Of a stretch of 64,000 nt of DNA, positions 9,321 through 18,989 are shown in pieces (the stretch's first letter is position 1; each line of letters starts with the position of its first letter). The translations under genes were made by a program, and so were the position numbers. The stretch is from contig MENQ01000012.1 in NCBI GenBank assembly GCA_001768325.1, positions 124,001-188,000 of the forward strand. The letters run 5' to 3'. The notes beneath the pieces are model-generated. The model searched no databases. It was not told where the DNA came from and was given only the letters and a program-made list of their open reading frames with translations. The stretch is from Bacteroidetes bacterium GWC2_46_850. Lineage in GTDB: Bacteria; Bacteroidota; Bacteroidia; Bacteroidales; Dysgonomonadaceae.

Positions 9321-10046
9321 TCATTCTTCATTTCCTTCGTCCATGTTATGGAATACATTCTGTACATCCTCGTCTTCTTCAAACTTATCCAGAAGCTTAT
9401 CAATCTGAGCTCGTTGTTCCTCATTGAGGGTCTTGGTATCGTTCGGTATGCGTTCAAATTCGGCAGAGTGAATCTCAAAACCGTTTTCTTCGAGGTAGGA
9501 CTGAATGTCGGCGTATGATTTGAAATCACCGTAGAGCAGGATTTCCCCTTCATCCGGTACCACCTCATCCACTCCGTAGTCAATCAGCTCCAGCTCGAGA
9601 TCTTCGAGTGAGACACCCTCTTTCTCTGCTATTTTGAAGACACATTTGTGATCGAACAAAAATTCGAGGCTTCCCGAAGTACCCAACGAACCGCCATGCT
9701 TGTTGAAATAGCTGCGCACGTTGGCCACGGTACGCGTTGGGTTGTCGGTAGCCGTCTCCACCACGATGGCAATGCCGAACGGTCCATAACCCTCATAGAC
9801 CATCTCCTTGTAGTCCGACACATCCTTGTCTGTTGCCTTCTTGATGGCGCGCTCCACATTCTCTTTGGGCATGTTCTCTTTTTTTGCCTGTTGCTCCAGT
9901 ACCCGCAACCGGGGGTTGGTGGAGGGGTCGGGACCACCCTCACGGACGGCAATGGTAATCTGTTTTCCCAGTTTGGTGAAGACGCGGGCCATATTGCCCC
10001 AACGTTTCATCTTGGTCGCTTTTCTATATTCAAATGCTCTTCCCAT
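9321..10046 (-). CDS. yebC: YebC/PmpR family protein (TACO1 family)
   Basis: A 241-residue cytoplasmic protein. It opens with the family signature (MGRAFEYRKA, then RWGNMARVFTKLGKQI), then GGPDPSTNPRLR and NVERAIKKA, and the middle-domain motif YEGYGPFGIAIVVE. The family has been described as transcriptional regulators and, for mitochondrial TACO1 and bacterial YebC, as factors that help translation through difficult proline stretches; the sequence alone cannot choose. It lies downstream of pheT on the same strand with a 114-nt gap that carries short GCACATT-type repeats, so cotranscription with pheT is possible. Confidence 0.92.
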   Translation of the reverse strand: MGRAFEYRKATKMKRWGNMARVFTKLGKQITIAVREGGPDPSTNPRLRVLEQQAKKENMPKENVERAIKKATDKDVSDYKEMVYEGYGPFGIAIVVETATDNPTRTVANVRSYFNKHGGSLGTSGSLEFLFDHKCVFKIAEKEGVSLEDLELELIDYGVDEVVPDEGEILLYGDFKSYADIQSYLEENGFEIHSAEFERIPNDTKTLNEEQRAQIDKLLDKFEEDEDVQNVFHNMDEGNEE

Positions 10047-10115
10047 ATTTTTATGAATCTGATCCTCGGGCCTTTCTGCAAAGGCTCAACGGGTCTGTTT
10101 TATATTAATCTCTTA

Positions 10116-10155
10116 TTTTATTGGCACATCATCACATTGGCACATTATTAGCACA
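10116..10155. repeat. GGCACAT/ATCACATT-type short intergenic repeats
   Basis: The tract just after the pheT stop contains ATTGGCACATCATCACATT, then GGCACATT and AGCACATT. A closely similar tract (one base different over 19) sits directly after the stop of the PorP gene at 59668-59699. Function unknown; probably a dispersed repeat family. Confidence 0.5.
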
Positions 10156-10160
10156 TTCAA

Positions 10161-12623
10161 CTATCTCAACTGTGCTCCCAGTTCCTTTTCCAGATTCTGT
10201 CTGATCTTCTGCATTACGGCATCGATCTGTTTGTCGTTTAATGTTTTCTCTTCATCCTGCAGTAGGAAGTTGACCGCGTAGGATTTCTTTCCCTCGGGTA
10301 GGTTTTTTCCTTCGTATACATCGAAGAGGGTTACCTCTTTCAGTAGTTTCTTTTCCGACTTCAGTGCGATCTTTTCTATTTGTGCAAAGGTGATCTCTTT
10401 GCCGATCAGCAATGCCAGGTCCCTGCTTACTGCCGGAAATCTGCTTATTTCGGCGAATTGCACCTTATGTTCTTCCGATTCTTTCATCAATGCATCCCAG
10501 TTCATCTCTGCAAAGTAGACCGCCGTATCGATATCAAAGAGATGACTTATTTTCGGGGAGACGATGCCGAAGCTGCCGATGCTTTGTTTGGCAGTGCGGA
10601 TGGTCATACCGATAGAGAAGAGTTCATTTTTCAACGGTTCAAACTGCACGCTATCCATGTTGGTACCCAGCCTTTTTAAAATGTTCTCCAGATGCGCTTT
10701 CAGCTCAAAGACGGAGCTTTGTTCTTCTGCCGTAGCCCAGCTTTTGTGGGTGCGTTTGCCGCAGATCCACAATCCGATGCGTGTTTCCTCGGCATATTGG
10801 GCGAGGATTTCATCTTCTCTTTTTTTGTCCGCATCGTAGCGGTAGCAGTTCCCGAATTCATAAAAACGCAGGTCGCCATGTTTGCGGTTGCGGTTATAGG
10901 CAATGCTTTCGAGTCCGCCAAAAAGCAGTGTCTGACGCATCACGCTCAGGTCGTTGCTCAACGGGTTCACCAGTGACACACAATGCGATGCGGGATAGCT
11001 CTCCAGTCCTTCGTAATATGATTTTTTTGTGAGTGAGTTGTTCATGATCTCACCAAAACCGTTTGCCGAAAGCTGTTCAGAGATGAGTGTCTGCAGCTTG
11101 TGCTTTCGGTCGGTCGGTGTCTGATAAGAGAGGTTGGCTCTCAGCGCATCACTGATCTCAATGTTGTTGTAACCGTAGATGCGGAGAATATCTTCAATCA
11201 CATCCACGTCGCGGGTCACATCCACGCGATAGGTAGGGATACACAGTGTAAGCTCCTCCTCATTTTCGTGTGTCACAGCAATCTCCAGGCTGTGTAAAAT
11301 ATTTTTTATGGTTTCCCGGGGGATGACCTTTCCGATCAGTGCATCCGTCTTTTTATAGGAGAGTATCACTTCTCGCGGTGCAACCGGTTCGGGATATACG
11401 TCGCGTATATCTCCCGTTATCTCGCCGCCTGCCAGCTCTTTCACCAGCAGTGCTGCCCGTTTCAGAACATACACCGTATTATTCGGGTCGGCTCCCCGCT
11501 CAAAGCGGAAGGAGGAGTCGGTATTCAGCCCATGTCGACGGGCGGTTTTCCGTACCCAGGTGGGATTGAAGTAGGCCGATTCCAGGAAGAGGTCTCTGGT
11601 CTCTTCGGTTACACCCGAGTAGAGGCCGCCGAATACACCGGCAATGCACATCCCCTCTTCGGCATTGCAGATCATCAGATCCCGTTCACTCAGGGTACGT
11701 CCCTGCTCATCGAGTGTGACGAACTTCGTCCCTTCGGGCAGAGTACCTACCACCACTTCGTTTCCACTGATATGTGCCGCATCGAACGCATGCATGGGAT
11801 GTCCGGTCTCGTGCAAAACGAAGTTGGTGATGTCCACAATGTTGTTGATGGGACGCAGGCCGATGAGCAGCAGTTTATTTTTCAGCCAATCGGGGCTCTC
11901 CTTTACGGTGACACCCCGGATGGTAAGCCCAGAATAGCGGGGACAGGCTTCCCTGTTTTCTACCACCACTTCTATGCCGCCTTCTTTTTTGTCGGTGGTA
12001 AATGCGTCGACCGATGGTCTGGTCAGCCTCCCTGGCTTCCCTGCCTGATGAAGCCAGGCTGCCAGGTCACGTGCCACGCCGTAGTGTGAAGCCGCATCCA
12101 CCCTGTTTGGTGTGATGTCTACTTCCAGCACATAGTCGCTCTTCACATTGTAATATTCTTTTGCGGGCATACCCACGGGCGCATCGCCCGGGAGCACGAT
12201 GATGCCCTCGTGGGAGGTGCCGATGCCGATCTCATCTTCGGCGCAGATCATACCCAGCGACTCCTCACCCCGTATCTTCGAACGTTTTATTGTAAATTCC
12301 TCGTCGCCCGCATAGAGTCTGGTGCCCACGGTGGCTACCACCACTTTCTGCCCTGCTGCCACGTTGGGAGCACCGCACACAATCTTCAACGGTTCACCAC
12401 CATTGCCAATGTTTACGGTGGTCAGATGCAGGTGGTCGGAGTTGGGATGGTCCACACAGGTAAGTACCTCTCCGATGACCAAACCTTCGAGTCCCCCTTT
12501 GATGGTTTGAATTTCCTCCACGCTCCCTGTTTCCAGTCCGATTGAGGTGAGGACATCCGCAGTTTCCTGCGGTGATAAATCAAATTGCAGATACTCTTTG
12601 AGCCAGTTATACGAAATATTCAT
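10161..12623 (-). CDS. pheT: Phenylalanine--tRNA ligase beta subunit
   Basis: At 820 residues this is the normal size for bacterial PheT. It joins phenylalanine to tRNA-Phe as part of an alpha2-beta2 enzyme. The N-terminus MNISYNWLKEYL is typical. An OB-fold tRNA-binding domain with HPNSDHLHLTTVN follows near residue 60. The B3/B4 editing region lies mid-protein, the B5 region has YKKTDALIGKVIPRE near 420, and the C-terminal ferredoxin-like anticodon-binding domain begins at FPAVSRDLALLI near residue 725. The pheS gene is not adjacent, as is common in Bacteroidota. A TAATTTTG box on the same strand lies about 160 nt upstream, leaving a long leader. Confidence 0.96.
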   Translation of the reverse strand: MNISYNWLKEYLQFDLSPQETADVLTSIGLETGSVEEIQTIKGGLEGLVIGEVLTCVDHPNSDHLHLTTVNIGNGGEPLKIVCGAPNVAAGQKVVVATVGTRLYAGDEEFTIKRSKIRGEESLGMICAEDEIGIGTSHEGIIVLPGDAPVGMPAKEYYNVKSDYVLEVDITPNRVDAASHYGVARDLAAWLHQAGKPGRLTRPSVDAFTTDKKEGGIEVVVENREACPRYSGLTIRGVTVKESPDWLKNKLLLIGLRPINNIVDITNFVLHETGHPMHAFDAAHISGNEVVVGTLPEGTKFVTLDEQGRTLSERDLMICNAEEGMCIAGVFGGLYSGVTEETRDLFLESAYFNPTWVRKTARRHGLNTDSSFRFERGADPNNTVYVLKRAALLVKELAGGEITGDIRDVYPEPVAPREVILSYKKTDALIGKVIPRETIKNILHSLEIAVTHENEEELTLCIPTYRVDVTRDVDVIEDILRIYGYNNIEISDALRANLSYQTPTDRKHKLQTLISEQLSANGFGEIMNNSLTKKSYYEGLESYPASHCVSLVNPLSNDLSVMRQTLLFGGLESIAYNRNRKHGDLRFYEFGNCYRYDADKKREDEILAQYAEETRIGLWICGKRTHKSWATAEEQSSVFELKAHLENILKRLGTNMDSVQFEPLKNELFSIGMTIRTAKQSIGSFGIVSPKISHLFDIDTAVYFAEMNWDALMKESEEHKVQFAEISRFPAVSRDLALLIGKEITFAQIEKIALKSEKKLLKEVTLFDVYEGKNLPEGKKSYAVNFLLQDEEKTLNDKQIDAVMQKIRQNLEKELGAQLR

Positions 12624-12781
12624 TGTTATAGATTGAATCTGAATGGATCAGACAGAATTGAAACCGGTGAGATTTGGATAAAAATAATGCCGAATCAGGA
12701 AAACCAGTCTCAGACAATCTGTTTGAACCTGTAAAAAGTCCGGTTTCATACAGACGGTGCTGTTCTGTTTGAAATTGAGGC

Positions 12782-12789
12782 CAAAATTA
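12782..12789 (-). promoter_or_regulatory. -7 box (TAATTTTG) for pheT
   Basis: On the minus strand the sequence reads TAATTTTG, an exact match to TAnnTTTG. Transcription from here would leave an untranslated leader of about 150 nt before pheT. I looked for a Phe-rich leader peptide or T-box and saw none. Confidence 0.5.
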
Positions 12790-12843
12790 CAAAAAAATGC
12801 TGAGAATACGCAGAAACAGATGATTGATTTCTGAGAATGAAGC

Positions 12844-12874
12844 GGGGGCGGTTTCAAAAAGATGAACCGCCCCC
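12844..12874 (-). terminator. GC-rich hairpin downstream of pgk
   Basis: A perfect 10-bp stem (12844-12853 with 12865-12874, five G-C pairs at the base), loop 11 nt, 33 nt after the pgk stop. There is no clear T run on the minus side, so it may end transcription weakly or protect the mRNA 3' end. Confidence 0.55.
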
Positions 12875-12906
12875 CTACATTATTTTATGCTTTATTTACT
12901 ACGGAA

Positions 12907-14169
12907 TTAATATCCCCTGATGGCTTTCACGCCCGGGAGAACTTTTCCTTCAATCATTTCAAGCAGTGCACCACCGCCAGTAGAAACGTACGATACCTTG
13001 TCGGCATGGCCGAACTTGTTCACACAAGCTACAGAGTCACCACCACCCACGAGAGAGAAGGCTCCTTTTTCCGTGGCTTCCACAATCGCATCGGATACGG
13101 CATGGGAGCCTTTGGCGAAGTTGTCGAATTCGAATACACCCACCGGTCCGTTCCAGAGGATGGTCTTTGAGTTTTTGATCACCTCGCTGAATGCTTTTTC
13201 AGATTCAGGGCCAATGTCAAGTCCTTCCCATCCATCGGGTATTTCATTTACAGAAGCATATCCTGTGTTTGCATCATTGCTGAAGCTGTCTGCTATCTTG
13301 GCATCTGTGGCCAGTACCAGGTTTACTCCCTTTCCTTTGGCCATTTCCACGATCTCTTTTGCCAGATCGAGCTTGTCGTCTTCCACGATGGAGTTTCCGA
13401 TTTTTCCCCCGAAAGCCTTGACAAAAGTATAGGTCATCCCTCCGGCGAGGATCAGATTATCCACCTTGTCGAGCAGGTTCTTGATGATGTCAATCTTGCT
13501 GGAAACCTTCGATCCACCCATGATGGCGGTGAAGGGACGTTCTGTTTCTTTCATCACCTTTTCCACGGCGGTGATCTCATTTTGCAGCAGGTAGCCGAAA
13601 AGCTTGCTGTTGGCATCGAAATAATCGGCAATCAGTGCAGTAGATGCGTGGGCACGGTGAGCGGTTCCAAAGGCGTCATTCACATACACATCGGCATAGG
13701 AAGCCAGTTTTTTGGTGAATTCCTTTTGTGAGTCCTTTACCGCCTTCTTTGCCGCAGCAGTCTCCTCTGCCGAAGCGTCTTCCGCGAGGCCGCGGGGTTT
13801 GCCCTCTTCCTCGGCATAAAAACGAAGGTTCTCCAGCAGCAGGGCTTCTCCCTGACGCAAGGCCGCAGCCTTTGCTTCCGCCTCTTCGCCGATGCAGTCG
13901 TTCGCGAATTGTACATCCACACCCAGCAGTTCGGATATACGGTGCAAAATATGGTGCAGTGAAAATTTATCGGTCGCTCCTTTTGGTCGTCCCAGGTGTG
14001 ATCCGATGATCAGGCTGCCGCCATCTTTCAGGATCTTTTTCAATGTAGGGATGGCCGCGCGGATGCGTGTGTCGTCTGTGATGTTGAAATTCTCATCGAG
14101 CGGAACATTGAAATCCACACGCACGAATGCCTTTTTGCCGGCAAAATTAAAAGAGTCCATTGTTTGCAT
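12907..14169 (-). CDS. pgk: Phosphoglycerate kinase
   Basis: A 420-residue glycolytic enzyme that transfers phosphate from 1,3-bisphosphoglycerate to ADP in the cytoplasm. The signatures are [10 protein letters not shown] near residue 17, GSHLGRPKG near 57, [13 protein letters not shown] near 165, and the C-terminal nucleotide loop [14 protein letters not shown] 15-20 residue Ala/Glu-rich segment around residue 125 ([14 protein letters not shown]) lengthens the protein slightly over the 390-residue norm and is typical of Bacteroidales enzymes. Met4 (14160) is an alternative start. It is monocistronic: a TACCTTTG box lies 40 nt upstream and a hairpin follows. Confidence 0.96.
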   Translation of the reverse strand: MQTMDSFNFAGKKAFVRVDFNVPLDENFNITDDTRIRAAIPTLKKILKDGGSLIIGSHLGRPKGATDKFSLHHILHRISELLGVDVQFANDCIGEEAEAKAAALRQGEALLLENLRFYAEEEGKPRGLAEDASAEETAAAKKAVKDSQKEFTKKLASYADVYVNDAFGTAHRAHASTALIADYFDANSKLFGYLLQNEITAVEKVMKETERPFTAIMGGSKVSSKIDIIKNLLDKVDNLILAGGMTYTFVKAFGGKIGNSIVEDDKLDLAKEIVEMAKGKGVNLVLATDAKIADSFSNDANTGYASVNEIPDGWEGLDIGPESEKAFSEVIKNSKTILWNGPVGVFEFDNFAKGSHAVSDAIVEATEKGAFSLVGGGDSVACVNKFGHADKVSYVSTGGGALLEMIEGKVLPGVKAIRGY

Positions 14170-14209
14170 AGTTCAGTATATTTTATGAATTGTAATCCGA
14201 AATAATTTG

Positions 14210-14217
14210 CAAAGGTA
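14210..14217 (-). promoter_or_regulatory. -7 box (TACCTTTG) for pgk
   Basis: On the minus strand TACCTTTG matches TAnnTTTG, 41 nt before the pgk start codon. No well-placed TTTG -33 box was seen. Confidence 0.55.
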
Positions 14218-14258
14218 GGAAAATATATGGAAATTTTTCCGTAATGGTCACTGAAAAT

Positions 14259-14681
14259 TTATGCGTTTCTGATGACTACTTCGTAAGTTACCGGGACTGC
14301 TTTTTTGTACATGGCCAGTACACCGCAATAAGTGTCGAACGACATTTTGCAGGCTCTTTCCAGTTTCTCTTTCGGGAGGTCGTCTCCTTCAAACTCATAG
14401 ATGACATGGATTGAGGTGTACTGTTTGGGATGCTCTTCAGCCACCTCTGCATTGATACGAACATCAAATTTTTTCAGTTCGATGCGCATTTTACGTGCCA
14501 TGGTCACAATATCAAGTCCCGTACATCCGGCTGCCGATACCAGCAGCAGTTTTTTTGGCCCGGGACCGGCATTGTCGCCTCCCGATGCTGTGGGGATATC
14601 TATGGTGACGGTATGTCCGTCGATATCCGTATCAAAAATATTGTTTTCTCTCCAATTGGATTGAATGGAATGTGTTGCCAT
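14259..14681 (-). CDS. OsmC family protein (peroxiredoxin-like)
   Basis: A 140-residue cytoplasmic protein of the OsmC/Ohr fold. The two family cysteines are present: Cys53 in AAGCTGLDIV and Cys119 in DTYCGVLAM. These form the redox pair that reduces organic hydroperoxides in Ohr proteins. The GDNAGPGPKKLLL segment groups it with the YhfA-like OsmC branch, whose physiological substrate is less clear. It stands alone between pgk and the divergent asparaginase gene. The fold assignment is confident; the peroxide role is by family only. Confidence 0.9.
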   Translation of the reverse strand: MATHSIQSNWRENNIFDTDIDGHTVTIDIPTASGGDNAGPGPKKLLLVSAAGCTGLDIVTMARKMRIELKKFDVRINAEVAEEHPKQYTSIHVIYEFEGDDLPKEKLERACKMSFDTYCGVLAMYKKAVPVTYEVVIRNA

Positions 14682-14865
14682 AAGATTTTTTTTATAATTT
14701 AACAGCTGATTGTCGCACTTTAAATCTAAACAATTCAGAACCTGTTTGGTTCGTAAAAAGTTATCACCGAGTGAAGGGTTTGTCGAAAGCTTATATTTCC
14801 GGATGAAATACCACCGCAGATAGATAAAATAACATCAAAAAGAAACCATTCGTTTTACAAAGTGT

Positions 14866-14873
14866 TATATTTG
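14866..14873 (+). promoter_or_regulatory. -7 box (TATATTTG) for asparaginase
   Basis: TATATTTG matches TAnnTTTG and lies 18 nt before the start codon, which supports the ATG at 14892 as the true start with a very short leader. Confidence 0.6.
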
Positions 14874-14891
14874 TGAAAAAAAAGAGGGCAT

Positions 14892-15929
14892 ATGATTGAT
14901 CACAATGCAAAGGTTTTACTGATATATACCGGTGGAACGATCGGAATGGTGGAGAATATGGAAACCGGGGCGCTGGAACCATTTAATTTCAGCCATCTGC
15001 ACTCCAACATGCCCGAAATAAAGCGATTGAAGTTTCAGGTGGAAACCCATCTCTTTGAACCGCCGATCGATTCATCGGATATGTCGCTTGTCGTGTGGCA
15101 ACAGATGGGCAGGGTGATTGAAGACAATTACGACGGTTACGACGGATTTGTGATTCTGCACGGTACCGATACCATGGCATATACAGCTTCGATGCTGGGT
15201 CTCATGCTGGAAAACCTAACCAAGCCGGTGATCCTGACGGGATCACAACTCCCTGTGGGCAAGCTGCGCACCGATGGCAAGGAAAATCTGATTACCGCCC
15301 TCGAGATTGCGGCCGACAAGGATGAAGCAGGTCGACCCATAGTTCCGGAGCTCTGTATATATATGCAAAATCTATTGATGCGCGGGAATCGTACCACCAA
15401 GGTGAATGCCGATAACTTCAGCGCTTTCACCAGCCCCAACTATCCCTACCTGGCCGAGGCTGGACTGAATATCCGGTATAATGATAAGTTTATTCTGCAA
15501 CCGGACTATAGCAAGCCGGTCCGTTTCAACTATGCAATGGATCCTCATGTAGTTGTGTTGAAATTATTTCCCGGTATCTCACTTGAGGCAGTGAGTGCGA
15601 ATCTGAACATTCCCGGTCTGCGTGGTATGATTTTAGAAACTTACGGTACCGGCAATTCTCCCAGTCTCCCCTGGTTTATTCATCTGTTGAGGGAGGCTAT
15701 TGATCGGGGCATGGTGATGGTGAACGTGACGCAGTGTCTTTACGGGAACGTGAAGATGCACCGCTACGGGAATGGGCAGCAGCTGGAAAGGTTGGGTGTG
15801 GTAAGTGGCTACGATATTACCACCGAAGCTGCATTGGCCAAGCTGATGTTACTTTTTGGCAAATACAAATCCCCGGCTGATGTGAGACATCTGATGCAGG
15901 AATCTCTCCGGGGCGAAATGACTGTTTAA
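14892..15929 (+). CDS. ansA: Type I (cytoplasmic) L-asparaginase
   Basis: A 345-residue enzyme hydrolysing asparagine to aspartate and ammonia. The first catalytic signature IYTGGTIGM is at residues 11-19 with the nucleophile Thr16; the second signature ILHGTDTMAYTASML is near residue 90. No signal peptide is present, so it is the cytoplasmic AnsA type rather than the periplasmic AnsB type. The length matches the family. It is transcribed alone from a box 18 nt upstream. The next gene on the same strand has its own promoter box. Confidence 0.92.
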   Translation: MIDHNAKVLLIYTGGTIGMVENMETGALEPFNFSHLHSNMPEIKRLKFQVETHLFEPPIDSSDMSLVVWQQMGRVIEDNYDGYDGFVILHGTDTMAYTASMLGLMLENLTKPVILTGSQLPVGKLRTDGKENLITALEIAADKDEAGRPIVPELCIYMQNLLMRGNRTTKVNADNFSAFTSPNYPYLAEAGLNIRYNDKFILQPDYSKPVRFNYAMDPHVVVLKLFPGISLEAVSANLNIPGLRGMILETYGTGNSPSLPWFIHLLREAIDRGMVMVNVTQCLYGNVKMHRYGNGQQLERLGVVSGYDITTEAALAKLMLLFGKYKSPADVRHLMQESLRGEMTV

Positions 15930-15973
15930 CGAATTTTGTTTTGTGTAATGCCGTGAAATCATCCGAAGGGTTT

Positions 15974-15981
15974 TATCTTTG
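15974..15981 (+). promoter_or_regulatory. -7 box (TATCTTTG) for the GH15 gene
   Basis: TATCTTTG is an exact TAnnTTTG match 122 nt before the chosen ATG at 16103. The leader is long and holds an in-frame TTG at 16049 that could add 18 residues, but those residues do not look like family sequence. Confidence 0.5.
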
Positions 15982-16102
15982 CCTTCATCATTGAAATAAA
16001 ACCGGGATTTCACGAAGAAAAAGAATTGTATCCGGAACACACCAATGTTTGTCCGAAAGTTCTTTTGTACTCTGTCGTGAAAAACCCCACAAAGAAAATC
16101 AA

Positions 16103-17902
16103 ATGAATAACCTGGACTACGGAATAATTGGCAACTGCCGCACGGCAGCCTTGGTGTCAAAAAGAGGAAGCATCGACTGGTTCTGCCTGCCCGACTTCGA
16201 TTCACCCTCAATTTTTGCAAAGCTCCTGGACGAAGAGAAGGGTGGCAGTTTCCATTTTGAAGTATCGGACGATTACCGCATCACCCAAAACTATCACGGC
16301 CACACCAATATTCTCCTTACACGGTTTGAATCACCTGAGCATGGTTTCATCGTCTTCGATTATATGCCCCGCTACCGGACAGAAGAAATCCGGTATTATA
16401 TGCCTCCCGAAATACATCGCTACATCCGTGTAATAAAGGGACGACCTAAACTGCGGGTAATCTACGATCCGCAAATCAATTATGCCCGTGAACGGGCGCA
16501 TCACGAGATTGTGGGCAACAGCTACATCAAGACTTATTCGGAAGAAGATTCGGAAGATAAAGTTTATCTTTATACCAGCATGGATATGGAGAAGATTTTA
16601 ACCAGGGAAGAGATGGAGCTCGTGGATCATCAGTTCTTTCTTTTGTCTTACAACCAGAAGCTGGTAACCATAGACCTCCAGCGTATTCTGCTCGAATATG
16701 AACGTACCAAAGTATACTGGCTTAACTTTTCAAATCGCTCCCGGCATTATCTGCAATATAACGACATGATCCAGCGAAGCCTCCTTGTACTGAAGCTGCT
16801 ATCTTATCAAAATTCTGGAGCGATGTTGGCTGCGGTAACTACCAGCCTGCCCGAAACCATCGGTGAGACACGCAACTGGGATTACCGCTATTGCTGGCTG
16901 CGTGATGCTTCCATGTCGATTGATACACTATTATTCATGAAGCAGAAGACGGCGGCAGAGCGGTTTATCGGCTTTGTGAAGCGCATCCTGAAGTCGTCAC
17001 GAGAGGAGTCCATCCAAATTATGTACGGCATACGGGGAGAGCGTGACCTCATCGAGGAAGTGCTCCCTCACTTAAGCGGCTATGCCAACTCCCATCCGGT
17101 GAGAATTGGGAACGCGGCTTATCATCAGGTACAAAATGACTCCATTGGCTACTTGCTGGATATCATCTACAAATATTATCTCTACTTTCCCGGCACCCTC
17201 GACGAGGTGGAGGAGATATGGGAGATCATCAAGAACCTGGTGCGGGCCGTGCTGGCTTCGTGGCAGAAGCCCGACAGGAGCATCTGGGAATACCGGACCC
17301 GGGAAAAGCATTTTGTTTTCTCAAAGGTGATGAGCTGGGTGGCTGTAGACAGGGCATCACTCATTGCGGAGCTCCTGCAAAGAGATTATTATGCCGAAAA
17401 GTGGCGTAATGAAGCGGCCATGATCAAGGCTGAAGTACATGAAAAAGGATGGAATGAAGAGATGCAGTGTTTCACGCAGGCATATGACAATACCGATCAC
17501 GACTCATCCTTGCTGCTGATGCAGTTTTATGATTTTATTGAGCCTGATAATGAGCGATATGTGAAAACTGTGAAAGCAATTAAAGAGAACCTTTATCATG
17601 AAGGGCTGATGTACCGGTATAAGGCGGAGGATGATTTCGGGGTACCCACCTCATCCTTTACCATTTGCACATTCTGGCTGGTGGAAGCGTTGTACATGAT
17701 TGGTGAGCAGGAAGAGGCGAAGGAGATTTTTGAGAAACTGATCTCCTATTCAAATCACGTGGGTTTATATAGTGAAGATCTCGACTTTGAAACCAAACGA
17801 CAACTGGGTAACTTCCCACAGGCCTATTCACATCTGGCATTGATCAATACGGCAGTACTCTTTTCGGAGGAGAAACAGTTGTCGAAATTTATTCGGCCCT
17901 GA
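16103..17902 (+). CDS. Glycoside hydrolase family 15 protein (glucoamylase/trehalase-like)
   Basis: A 599-residue cytoplasmic protein; the start at 16103 (MNNLDYGIIGN) is where family similarity begins. An N-terminal beta-sandwich (about residues 1-220) precedes an (alpha/alpha)6 barrel. Barrel signatures are RNWDYRYCWLRDAS near 255, SIWEYR near 393 carrying the likely acid glutamate, FWLVEAL near 525, and LGNFPQAYSHLALI near the end. GH15 covers glucoamylases, glucodextranases and trehalases. Its place beside a fused trehalose-phosphate synthase/phosphatase suggests trehalose as substrate, which is inference. The gene converges on mscS with their coding ends overlapping by 14 nt. Confidence 0.88.
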   Translation: MNNLDYGIIGNCRTAALVSKRGSIDWFCLPDFDSPSIFAKLLDEEKGGSFHFEVSDDYRITQNYHGHTNILLTRFESPEHGFIVFDYMPRYRTEEIRYYMPPEIHRYIRVIKGRPKLRVIYDPQINYARERAHHEIVGNSYIKTYSEEDSEDKVYLYTSMDMEKILTREEMELVDHQFFLLSYNQKLVTIDLQRILLEYERTKVYWLNFSNRSRHYLQYNDMIQRSLLVLKLLSYQNSGAMLAAVTTSLPETIGETRNWDYRYCWLRDASMSIDTLLFMKQKTAAERFIGFVKRILKSSREESIQIMYGIRGERDLIEEVLPHLSGYANSHPVRIGNAAYHQVQNDSIGYLLDIIYKYYLYFPGTLDEVEEIWEIIKNLVRAVLASWQKPDRSIWEYRTREKHFVFSKVMSWVAVDRASLIAELLQRDYYAEKWRNEAAMIKAEVHEKGWNEEMQCFTQAYDNTDHDSSLLLMQFYDFIEPDNERYVKTVKAIKENLYHEGLMYRYKAEDDFGVPTSSFTICTFWLVEALYMIGEQEEAKEIFEKLISYSNHVGLYSEDLDFETKRQLGNFPQAYSHLALINTAVLFSEEKQLSKFIRP

Positions 17903-18983
17903 TGTTTTTACCTTCATTGTGGCCGGGTGCATCTCCATGTATTTTTGCAAATGAGCCGGGATAATTTGTGTTAATGAAATCAATCAGTTTCTCCCGCACC
18001 TCAACCCGCAGATCCCAGTTGCTGGATGAATTGGAACTGCTGACCAGCACCCTGAGTTCTTTATACCACTCTCTGCTGTCGGTCACCTGTATATTCTGTA
18101 CCCTTCCGTCCCAGTGAGGGTTGTCAGTCACCAGACGTGCTAACTCCTGACGAAGAGGCTCCACCGGCAAATCATAAGAGACATACAGCATGGCAGTACC
18201 CAGGATGTTGGAAGAGTTGCGCGTCCAGTTCTGGATGGGGTTGTTCAGGAAATAATCGATCGGCACAATCAGGCGCCGCTCATCCCATATCTTCACCACG
18301 GCATAGGTGATGTTGATCTCCTCAATTCTTCCCCATTCCCCTTCAATGACGACCACGTCATCGAGCCTTATGGGTTGTGTAAAAGCGATTTGTATACCCG
18401 AGAAAACCTGACCGAAGCTCCGCTGAGCCGCAAAACCGATGATGATTCCCGCAACCCCGGCCGAGGCCAGCAGGCTCACACCCAGTTGTCGGACCGAGTC
18501 AATGGTCATCAGGGCTATGGAGACAAAGATAAACGCTACGGTGATCACGGCAATTCTTTCAATCATGCTGATCTGCGTCAGTCTTTTTCTTGCCTCCAGG
18601 TTGTCGGGATGCTGAATATCGAACTTCTTTTGCCAGAAATGAAACAATGCCCGCACAATTTGTATGATGAGCCACCCGATGGTGAGGATAAGCAGGATGC
18701 GGCTTATCTGTTCAAAAAGAGTGAACGTCCTGTCATCCTCTTTCAGGTAGGCGCTGAAAATGTGTAACAGCAAGGCAAAGATAACCCAGATGGCCGATCC
18801 CCTGATGATACGGATGATGAAGTCGTCCACCAGGATTTTGCTTTTTCGGGCGCGCCGACTCCAGCGTTTGAGTACAAAGTTAAGAATCATCGTCATCGCA
18901 ATGAAGAGCGCGATGAAGACCAGGACGACGAGGATATAGTAGGGGAAACTGCCAGGTAAGATTATTCTGTTGATAAAGTCCAT
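17889..18983 (-). CDS. Mechanosensitive ion channel of the MscS family
   Basis: A 364-residue inner-membrane protein. Hydrophobic segments lie near residues 10-35, 55-75, 90-110 and 135-160. They are followed by the pore-lining helix and beta domain: GVAGIIIGFAAQRSFGQVFSG, IRLDDVVVIEGEWGRIEEI and the C-terminal NNPIQNWTR region. Such channels open at high membrane tension to release solutes after osmotic downshock. The gene begins only 6 nt after the trehalose synthase/phosphatase stop on the same strand, so the two are almost certainly one operon, joining osmolyte production to its emergency release valve. Confidence 0.92.
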   Translation of the reverse strand: MDFINRIILPGSFPYYILVVLVFIALFIAMTMILNFVLKRWSRRARKSKILVDDFIIRIIRGSAIWVIFALLLHIFSAYLKEDDRTFTLFEQISRILLILTIGWLIIQIVRALFHFWQKKFDIQHPDNLEARKRLTQISMIERIAVITVAFIFVSIALMTIDSVRQLGVSLLASAGVAGIIIGFAAQRSFGQVFSGIQIAFTQPIRLDDVVVIEGEWGRIEEINITYAVVKIWDERRLIVPIDYFLNNPIQNWTRNSSNILGTAMLYVSYDLPVEPLRQELARLVTDNPHWDGRVQNIQVTDSREWYKELRVLVSSSNSSSNWDLRVEVREKLIDFINTNYPGSFAKIHGDAPGHNEGKNIRAE

Positions 18984-18989
18984 GAAGCG

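Noticed and set aside
12640-12790. T-box or leader-peptide attenuator before pheT
   Set aside because: The 150-nt leader has no Phe-rich peptide and no recognisable specifier or antiterminator.
16049-16102. Upstream TTG start for the GH15 gene
   Set aside because: The 18 additional residues are not family-like and family similarity begins at 16103.
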